Positions 30,649-35,571 of a stretch of 35,571 nucleotides of DNA are shown piece by piece. Made by a program: the position numbers and the translations under genes. Each line of letters begins with the position of its first letter. Position 1 is the first letter of the stretch. The notes beneath the pieces were generated by a model. The model had not been told where the DNA came from. It saw only the letters and a program-made list of their open reading frames with translations, and did no database searches. The stretch is from assembly GCF_021474405.1 (NCBI RefSeq), contig NZ_JAKEIO010000079.1:1-35571 (forward strand), read 5' to 3'. This DNA comes from [Streptosporangium] indianense (lineage in GTDB: Bacteria > Actinomycetota > Actinomycetes > Streptomycetales > Streptomycetaceae).

Positions 30649-31647
30649 GTGGTGGGTAGCCGGAATCTGCGCATGCCGGCCGTCGTCGCTCTGCAGACGC
30701 CGGCCGTCGCCGCCTGCTACTACGTGTCCGCTCGACTGGGGCTGCTGCGGGAGCTGGTCGTCGAGGGCGCGGTCGTCACACCCATCTGGCCGCCCACCGG
30801 TGTGGCGGTCGCCTGCCTGCTGATCCTCGGACTGCGATGCTGGCCCGGGATCACCCTGGGCGCCTTCTTCGTCATCCTGTCCCTGACCTCCCTCACGCCC
30901 TCGACCCTGTGCGTCCTGGCCGGCAACACGGCCGCGCCCGTGGTCGGGTATCTGCTGCTGCGGCGGGCCGGGTTCCGCACCGATCTCGCACGGCTGCGGG
31001 ACGGTCTCGCCCTGGTGTTCCTGGGCGCCTTCACCGCCATGCTGATCAGCTCGACCACCGGCGCCGGGATCCTGATCGCCACGGACAAGATCGAATGGTC
31101 CGGCTTCTGGGCGGTGTGGCTGGCGTGGTGGGTCGGTGACGCGATGGGCGTGCTCATCGTCACGCCGGTGCTGCTCCTGCTGTCGCGCGTACGTCTGCCG
31201 CTGCCCGTGTCGCGCTGGAAGGAGGCGACGGGGCTGGCGGTCATCGCCTGCTGTCTGGTGCCGCTGGCCGCGCGCAGCTCGGTCAGCCTGCTGTTCCTCG
31301 TCTACCCGCTGCTCATCTGGGCCGCGCTGCGGTTCCAGCTGGCGGGCAGCCTGCTGTGCGCGCTGTTCGCCTCGGTCATGACCACGGTGGCGGCGACCGA
31401 CCGGGTCGGACCGTTCGAACGGCTCAGCCGGGTCGAGGTGATGATGAAGCTGCAGGCCTTCAACGGGGCGATGGCGCTCACGGCCCTGATCCTCTCGGCG
31501 GTGATCACCGAGCAGATCTACACGCGGCGGTCCGTGGAGCGCGCGTGCCAGGAGCTGGTCGAGGTGCTGGAGCACCTCACCGCGGGCGAGGCGGCGGACG
31601 ACCGGCCTCCACTGGAGGGGGGCGGGCTCGGACGCCGGGAGAAGTGA
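30649..31647 (+). CDS. MASE1-domain integral membrane sensor without output domain
   Basis: The 332-residue protein is almost entirely a MASE1 sensor: eight or so helices with YYVSARLGLLRELVVEGAVV, TPIWPPTGVAVACLL, WWVGDAMGVLIVTPVLLLL and IWAALRFQLAGSLLCALFAS. MASE1 normally precedes a histidine kinase, GGDEF or SpoIIE phosphatase. Here only about 40 residues follow the last helix (RRSVERACQELVEVLEHLTA), with no catalytic motif. The start, GTG 30649, follows GGGAAG closely; a GTG three bases later is equally possible. It likely senses together with the adjacent phosphatase. Confidence 0.85.
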   Translation: MVGSRNLRMPAVVALQTPAVAACYYVSARLGLLRELVVEGAVVTPIWPPTGVAVACLLILGLRCWPGITLGAFFVILSLTSLTPSTLCVLAGNTAAPVVGYLLLRRAGFRTDLARLRDGLALVFLGAFTAMLISSTTGAGILIATDKIEWSGFWAVWLAWWVGDAMGVLIVTPVLLLLSRVRLPLPVSRWKEATGLAVIACCLVPLAARSSVSLLFLVYPLLIWAALRFQLAGSLLCALFASVMTTVAATDRVGPFERLSRVEVMMKLQAFNGAMALTALILSAVITEQIYTRRSVERACQELVEVLEHLTAGEAADDRPPLEGGGLGRREK

Positions 31648-31795
31648 GCGCCGGCCCTCGGAAGCGGGAGCCCGGGCTGTCGGGGACCTGGATCGTCCGA
31701 GGCGCGGAACCACGGAGCCGCACTTCAGGGGGCCTGCATCGTCCCGGACCTGGGGGCTCCGGGACCGGGCCGCACCACGACCTACGCTGGACGTC

Positions 31796-32293
31796 ATGAC
31801 CCAGGTGGAGGTGCTGCAGCTGCTGGTCTCGCCCGCGCACCGGCTGGCCGGGCGGCCGTCGGACGGGCCGTCTCCCGGTCCGCCGGACGAGCGGGTCACC
31901 CGGGTGGAGGTACGCCGTGGGCTGGGCCTGGTCGGCGACCGCTACTACGCCCGGCCCGCCCACCGGAACGCGGCCGTGACCCTCATGGCCGCCGAGAGCC
32001 TCCCGGCCGGCGCGGACCTGCGGCACACCCGTCGGAACATCCTGCTTCAAGGCGTCGACGTCGACTCCCTCGTCGGTGCGACGATCTCGCTCGACTGCGG
32101 CACCGGGCTGGTGGTGTTCGAGGTGAAGCGTCCCGCCCGGCCCTGTGCCTGGATGGACGTGACGATCGGGCCCGGCGCACAACGCGCCCTGCGCGGCCGG
32201 GGCGGCGTGCGGTGCACCCCGCTGAGCGACGGGGTGCTCACACTCGGCCCGGCCACGTTCCGGGTCGTGGCCGGGGCCGACGACGGGTCCTGA
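31796..32293 (+). CDS. MOSC-domain protein
   Basis: The 165-residue protein is a compact MOSC domain, with VTRVEVRRGLGLVGDRYYAR, AAVTLMAAESLP, HTRRNILLQGVDV and the conserved cysteine in RPARPCAWMD. MOSC domains bind molybdenum-cofactor sulphur or mediate sulfuration and are found in many reductases and detoxification proteins; the exact role is unknown. There is no Shine-Dalgarno site, but a TACGCT -10 hexamer ends 7 nt before ATG 31796, typical of leaderless Streptomyces mRNAs. Confidence 0.87.
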   Translation: MTQVEVLQLLVSPAHRLAGRPSDGPSPGPPDERVTRVEVRRGLGLVGDRYYARPAHRNAAVTLMAAESLPAGADLRHTRRNILLQGVDVDSLVGATISLDCGTGLVVFEVKRPARPCAWMDVTIGPGAQRALRGRGGVRCTPLSDGVLTLGPATFRVVAGADDGS

Positions 32294-32297
32294 AGGG

Positions 32298-32321
32298 GCC
32301 CGGGCGGTCAGCCGCCCGGGC
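32298..32321. terminator. Bidirectional terminator between MOSC and YceI genes
   Basis: A perfect 10-bp stem (CCCGGGCGG / CCGCCCGGG plus one further G-C pair) with a TCAG loop lies between convergent genes and likely serves both. A G10 homopolymer follows at 32330-32339. Confidence 0.85.
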
Positions 32322-32349
32322 GGCCCTGCGGGGGGGGGGCGCCGGGCTG

Positions 32350-33012
32350 TCAGCCGGTTGACGGCGGCGTGCGGATGGCGGCGATGTCGAGTTGCAGGCG
32401 CACCTTCTCGCTCACCATCGCGCCGCCCTCGGCCAGCCGGCTGTTGTAGGTCAGGCCCCAGTCCGAGCGGTTGATGGTGGTGGTGCCGTCGAAGCCGACA
32501 CGGTCGTAGCCGAACGGGTCGGTGACATTGCCGATGTAGGTCATGTCGAGGACCACGGGGCGGGAGACGCCTTTGATGGTCAGCTCGCCCGACATGCGGA
32601 ACAGATCGGCGCCGGTCTGCTCCACCGCCGTACTGGTGAAGCGCATGTGCGGATAGGTCGCGGCGTCGAGGAAGTCACGGCCGACCAGGTGCGCGTCGCG
32701 TTGTTCCACTCCGGTGTCGACGCTCGATGTGAACAGGGTGATATCGGCCCGTGACCGTGTGGGGTCGTGCGCGTCGAAGTACAGCCGGCTTTCGTACTCC
32801 AGGAAACAACCGCGCACGGTGGTCACCATGGCATGCCGGACCGAGAAGCCGATCCTGCTGTGGGCGGGGTCGACGACCCATTCACCGGACAGATTCGCCA
32901 GTCTGGGGTCCGGCAGCACGCCGGTGGCGGATTCCGGTGCGCCGGTGCGGTGCTGTGGGGGGAAGGGCGCTGCCTGCCGACGGGACGGCACAACGCGGTT
33001 GAACAAGTTCAT
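32350..33012 (-). CDS. YceI-family lipid-binding-type protein
   Basis: The 220-residue protein contains a complete YceI beta-barrel (about residues 42-215): WVVDPAHSRIGFSVRHAMVT, RSRADITLFTSSVDTG, DFLDAATYPHMRF, LTIKGVSRPVVLDMTY and LAEGGAMVSEKVRLQLDI. YceI-fold proteins bind polyisoprenoids; Streptomyces members are implicated in stress or morphology in ways that are not settled. It has no signal peptide but a 40-residue unstructured N-terminus (RQAAPFPPQHRTG). ATG 33012 lacks an obvious ribosome site. Confidence 0.9.
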   Translation of the reverse strand: MNLFNRVVPSRRQAAPFPPQHRTGAPESATGVLPDPRLANLSGEWVVDPAHSRIGFSVRHAMVTTVRGCFLEYESRLYFDAHDPTRSRADITLFTSSVDTGVEQRDAHLVGRDFLDAATYPHMRFTSTAVEQTGADLFRMSGELTIKGVSRPVVLDMTYIGNVTDPFGYDRVGFDGTTTINRSDWGLTYNSRLAEGGAMVSEKVRLQLDIAAIRTPPSTG

Positions 33013-33202
33013 GATTCATCTAGGTACTTGAGTTTGCTTATCGCCGCAAGTCCCCTTCCGTTTTGCGGCTGTTGAGAGCCAGCCCCCGCCCGCTTATGCC
33101 GTCGCATTGCACAAAATCCACACACGGTTGTCGCGGCGCGCCACCGAAACAAGCATGCGAAACTCCTGGAATTTTCATGTCCGGAATATCGGCGAATCGG
33201 TG
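33013..33202. other. Upstream region of YceI with inverted repeat
   Basis: GCCGCAA (33043-33049) and TTGCGGC (33063-33069) are perfect 7-bp arms, 13 nt apart, in AT-richer sequence. They could regulate YceI or terminate the convergent-facing operon on the minus strand that ends at 33203. Confidence 0.35.
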
Positions 33203-34060
33203 TTACATCACCTCTATCGCGAGGTCGTTGTCGACGGTGTAATAAGGGCGGAGCGTGGATCCGTCCGCCTCGATCGACGGGTAGACGAACACGTGCTTGC
33301 GGTCCGCCACGTCGTCGAGCAGCCGGCCGACCCTGACGGGCGGGGCCCCGGCGGCGGGGCGCACGAAGACGTCCCAGATCCGGGCCGCTCCCCCACCGCC
33401 GACCGTCAGGTCCCCGGGTCCGGCGGTGAACGAGAAGCCCCTGCCGTCGCCGTCGAGCCGGGGGTCGACGGTCCGTACGGTGTCGGTGCCCCGCAGACGC
33501 AGACGCACGGTGGCGTCCTGGTGGAGCTCGCCGCCGTGCAGACGGGCCGTGACGGTGAGGGCCCGGTCCCTGAGGTCGATGCCGCGGGCTTCCGCGTGGA
33601 CGGTGCGCCGCCAGGCCCTGAGGGCGAGGAAGCCGTCCTTCGTGGCGTACGGGATCCGGACCGCGACGGGCGAGGGCCGGTCACGCAGGTGGCCGTCCAC
33701 GAGGGCGCGCAGGTCCCGCAGGCCCGGGCGCAGCCGACGGCGCTCGGCTTCGGGTTCCGGCAGCAGGTACACGTCCCAGCGGCCCTCGTCGAGGACCGGA
33801 TGCGGGTCCAGTACGGCGTGGTGCCGGCCGTCGGCCGGGTCGGTGTCCAGGTCGAGCACGTGACGGGCCGTCTCGGGCAGGCCCTTCTTGGGCCGCAGCC
33901 GCAGCAGCAGTCGGGGGTGTGCGGCCGCGGTCGGCGGCAACCGGAAGGTGAGCCGCCCGTCGGTGTCGATCGTGCAGTCGGCGCGCGGGTGCGTCTCGTG
34001 CTGCGGGCCGGGGGTCGCACCCTCGTGCGTGGGGGTCGGGCTGTCTTCCGGCGTGCTCAT
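33203..34060 (-). CDS. Beta-sandwich domain protein, partner of the GT4 glycosyltransferase
   Basis: The 285-residue protein starts STPEDSPTPTHEGATPGPQH, a flexible leader, then predicted beta-rich sequence (DGRLTFRLPPTAAAHPRLLL, GRWDVYLLPEPEAERRR, IWDVFVRPA). It ends STLRPYYTVDNDLAIEVM. No catalytic motif is seen. The end resembles the C-terminus of the GT2 protein at 1212-3209 (PYYAKPLRNG), and, from memory, such domains occur in Streptomyces wall glycopolymer enzymes. It is probably a targeting or substrate-binding subunit. Start ATG 34060 overlaps the GT4 stop (ATGA), so the two are translationally coupled. Confidence 0.65.
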   Translation of the reverse strand: MSTPEDSPTPTHEGATPGPQHETHPRADCTIDTDGRLTFRLPPTAAAHPRLLLRLRPKKGLPETARHVLDLDTDPADGRHHAVLDPHPVLDEGRWDVYLLPEPEAERRRLRPGLRDLRALVDGHLRDRPSPVAVRIPYATKDGFLALRAWRRTVHAEARGIDLRDRALTVTARLHGGELHQDATVRLRLRGTDTVRTVDPRLDGDGRGFSFTAGPGDLTVGGGGAARIWDVFVRPAAGAPPVRVGRLLDDVADRKHVFVYPSIEADGSTLRPYYTVDNDLAIEVM

Positions 34061-35322
34061 CGGCGTCCCTTCCGTATGGAGCGCAGCACGCCGGTGGCGG
34101 CGGCGTGGGCGGCGTCGCGGGCGGCGTGGCCCCGGCCCGCCAGCGGGCTGTGGGGGCGGTGGTGCTGTGCGGTGGCCGTCCGGCCGGAGCTCCTGGCCGC
34201 GGCGGCGGTCTCCAGCAGGCGTTCGGCCTGGGTGACGACGGGGCCGGGGGCGAAGCGGCGCGCGTTGTCCAGGGCGGCTCGGCCCATACGGCGGCGGCGC
34301 TCGTCGTCGGCGACGAGTTCCAGCAGGGCCGCCGCGAGCGCGTCGCGGTCCCCGACCGGTACGAGCCGGCCGTCGACCCCGTCCTCGATGATCTCGCCGG
34401 GGCCGTAGGGGCAGTCGGTGCTGACGACGGGCAGCCCGCAGCGCATCGCCTCGACGATGGTCATGCCGAACGGCTCGAAGTTGGACGCGGCCGCCCCGAT
34501 CGACCCCTTGGCCCACTCGGCCTCCATGGGGGTGGCGGCCCCCATCAGGAACACGTTGTTCCACAGCCCGAGCCGCTCGATGAGCCGGCGCAGATTCGCC
34601 TCCTCCTCGCCCTTGCCGTAGACACGCAGCTGCCAGTCCGGGTGCGCTGCCGCGACCTGGGCGAAGGCCTCGATGAGCAGGTCGTAGCGCTTCACCGGGA
34701 CGAGGCGCCCCGCGGCGATCACCACCTTGGCGGTGCCGTCGGCGGGAGGCAGCGCGGGATCGGGGACGCTGTTCGGGAGGGCTTCGACGTGGACCCCGGG
34801 CAGCCACATCTTGCGCCGGTACGCGGCGGCGTCCGCCTCCGTCACGGTGGTGATCACGTCGAGGCGCCGGTACGCGCGGCGCAGCGCGGTGCGCAGCCGC
34901 GGCGAGTGGTTGTCGAGCGTGAGGTGCTCCTGGCCGACGCGCAGGACGTGCTGCGGGGCCTGGCGGGCGATGTGCACGTTGAGTCCCGGGCGCGTGCCGA
35001 TGACGGCGTCGGCGTCGAGCGCCGCGAGGCACTCGCCGATGCGCTGGTCGGTCAGCTCGCTGTACTGGTGGTGCCGGTACTCGGCGGCCGGGAACACCTT
35101 CGCCGGTCTGCCGTGCAGCGGATGGTCCGCCTCCTTGCGCAGGTCCACCAGGGCCCGGAGCCGCACGCGGGGATCCAGGACGAGATGGGGGCGCTCCCGG
35201 TGGCGTAACGCGGAGACGATCTCCACGTCGTGCCGCTCGGCCAGGGCTCCGGCCAGGTTGAACGTGGTGCTGATCGTGCCCCCGATTCCGTAGGCGTTGT
35301 GAATCAGGAAAGAGATCTTCAT
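34057..35322 (-). CDS. GT4-family glycosyltransferase
   Basis: The 421-residue protein has the GT-B fold of family 4: N-terminal KISFLIHNAYGIGGTISTTF, then VVIAAGRLVPVKRYDLLIEA and QLRVYGKGEEE in the C-terminal domain. The nucleotide-sugar site is EPFGMTIVEAMRCGLPVVST, the E-x7-E signature. Such enzymes extend wall polysaccharides, teichoic acids or glycolipids; the donor sugar is unknown. There is no membrane segment, and the last about 45 residues are Arg/His-rich (RTATAQHHRPHSPLAGRGHA). Start ATG 35322 has only a weak AGG site. Coupled to the following beta-domain gene. Confidence 0.9.
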   Translation of the reverse strand: MKISFLIHNAYGIGGTISTTFNLAGALAERHDVEIVSALRHRERPHLVLDPRVRLRALVDLRKEADHPLHGRPAKVFPAAEYRHHQYSELTDQRIGECLAALDADAVIGTRPGLNVHIARQAPQHVLRVGQEHLTLDNHSPRLRTALRRAYRRLDVITTVTEADAAAYRRKMWLPGVHVEALPNSVPDPALPPADGTAKVVIAAGRLVPVKRYDLLIEAFAQVAAAHPDWQLRVYGKGEEEANLRRLIERLGLWNNVFLMGAATPMEAEWAKGSIGAAASNFEPFGMTIVEAMRCGLPVVSTDCPYGPGEIIEDGVDGRLVPVGDRDALAAALLELVADDERRRRMGRAALDNARRFAPGPVVTQAERLLETAAAARSSGRTATAQHHRPHSPLAGRGHAARDAAHAAATGVLRSIRKGRR

Positions 35323-35505
35323 GGTGGCCTAGACCGTGCCGGCGGCCCGACCGTTGTTCGCCGTTACCACTCTGTGGCCGTGCCCCGCTGCCGGGCCGGG
35401 CCGGACGATTCCGGAACGATCTCGGACAGAAGTGGTCTGGGCCATACCGTTTCGCCCCCGATATGTGGATAGCTAGATGTGTTTGCCCGCGCATCGTCGC
35501 GTCCA

Positions 35506-35517
35506 AGGGTGCACCCT
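35506..35517. promoter_or_regulatory. Perfect palindrome AGGGTGCACCCT
   Basis: A 12-bp perfect palindrome lies 22 bp before the start of the last, partial gene, and could be its operator. Other sequence between 35323 and 35505 holds the divergent promoters without a clear gene. Confidence 0.35.
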
Positions 35518-35539
35518 CGTACCGATCTTCAGGAGACCC

Positions 35540-35571
35540 ATGCGCCCCCGCACCACCCCGGTCCCCCGTAT
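35540..35571 (+). CDS. 5' end of a plus-strand gene, partial
   Basis: ATG 35540 follows AGGAG by 4 nt and opens MRPRTTPVPR before the window ends. The arginine- and proline-rich start would fit a signal peptide n-region, but ten residues allow no family call. Confidence 0.5.
   Translation, partial: MRPRTTPVPR

Noticed and set aside
33203..35506. A 767-codon frame read as one large protein
   Set aside because: Only the last 285 codons (from ATG 34060) look real; the rest is the antiparallel or shifted shadow of the GT4 gene.

Overview
The window is very GC-rich (about 70% or more), and its genes show strong G/C third-position bias, GGAGG-type ribosome sites and several GTG starts. The families present (three SpoIIE phosphatases, type III polyketide synthase, secreted GH64 glucanase, barstar-domain protein, YoaK, YceI, acyltransferase-3) are typical of Streptomyces, so I read it as a Streptomyces chromosomal segment, probably accessory/arm-like. 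There is no ribosomal, tRNA, phage or intact IS gene. The text is annotated from sequence alone, so family names rest on motif recognition rather than database searches.

Layout, left to right. 1-263: start of a minus-strand gene (12 codons) and a promoter region rich in inverted repeats. 264-1148: Sir2 deacetylase. 1212-3209 (-): large GT2 glycosyltransferase with a C-terminal beta-rich region. 3708-4892: type III PKS standing alone. 4978-7134 and 7307-9391 (-): two multidomain PAS/GAF/SpoIIE phosphatases. 9651-11072 (-): MFS exporter. 11418-12161: YoaK/DUF1275 membrane protein. 12193-12528: 48-bp tandem repeat, seven copies, lying between convergent genes. 12604-13203 (-) and 13403-14287: TetR regulator divergent from a beta-hydroxyacid-dehydrogenase-like reductase, with two perfect operator palindromes between them. 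14321-15529 and 15641-16402 (-): acyltransferase-3 and ZIP metal transporter. 16602-17690 (-): barstar-domain protein. 17914-18489: RibD/DHFR-like reductase. 18517-18810 (-): small membrane protein.

18811-21464 is the most rearranged stretch: a headless dienelactone-hydrolase fragment, a CoaD paralogue with a broken 3' end, small hypotheticals, an NTF2-like protein and about 1 kb with only a dubious gene remnant. 21480-23998 is a three-gene plus-strand cluster: a membrane-anchored Mrr-like nuclease, a Fic-like protein with a non-canonical motif and a small protein with an HTH-like tail. 24167-26314 (-) encodes two secreted proteins, an unusual beta-rich exoprotein resembling aerolysin-type pore formers and a GH64 beta-1,3-glucanase preceded by a LacI/CebR-like operator. 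26406-27005 (-) is a DUF998 protein with a putative coupled leader peptide. 27144-29607 is a PiT phosphate transporter, a hypothetical protein and a DUF817 protein in a row. 29746-31647 is a third SpoIIE phosphatase followed by an output-less MASE1 sensor. 31796-33012 holds convergent MOSC and YceI genes. 33203-35322 (-) is a GT4 glycosyltransferase coupled (ATGA) to a beta-domain protein. The window ends in the first codons of a plus-strand gene.

Themes are stress/partner-switch signalling (three phosphatases, MASE1), envelope glycopolymer synthesis (two glycosyltransferase loci, acyltransferase), extracellular attack on glucans or cells (GH64, putative pore former) and possible conflict genes (Mrr-like, Fic-like, barstar). 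The best candidates for something undescribed are the Mrr-like/Fic-like cluster, the aerolysin-like exoprotein next to the glucanase, and the 48-bp hairpin repeat array.
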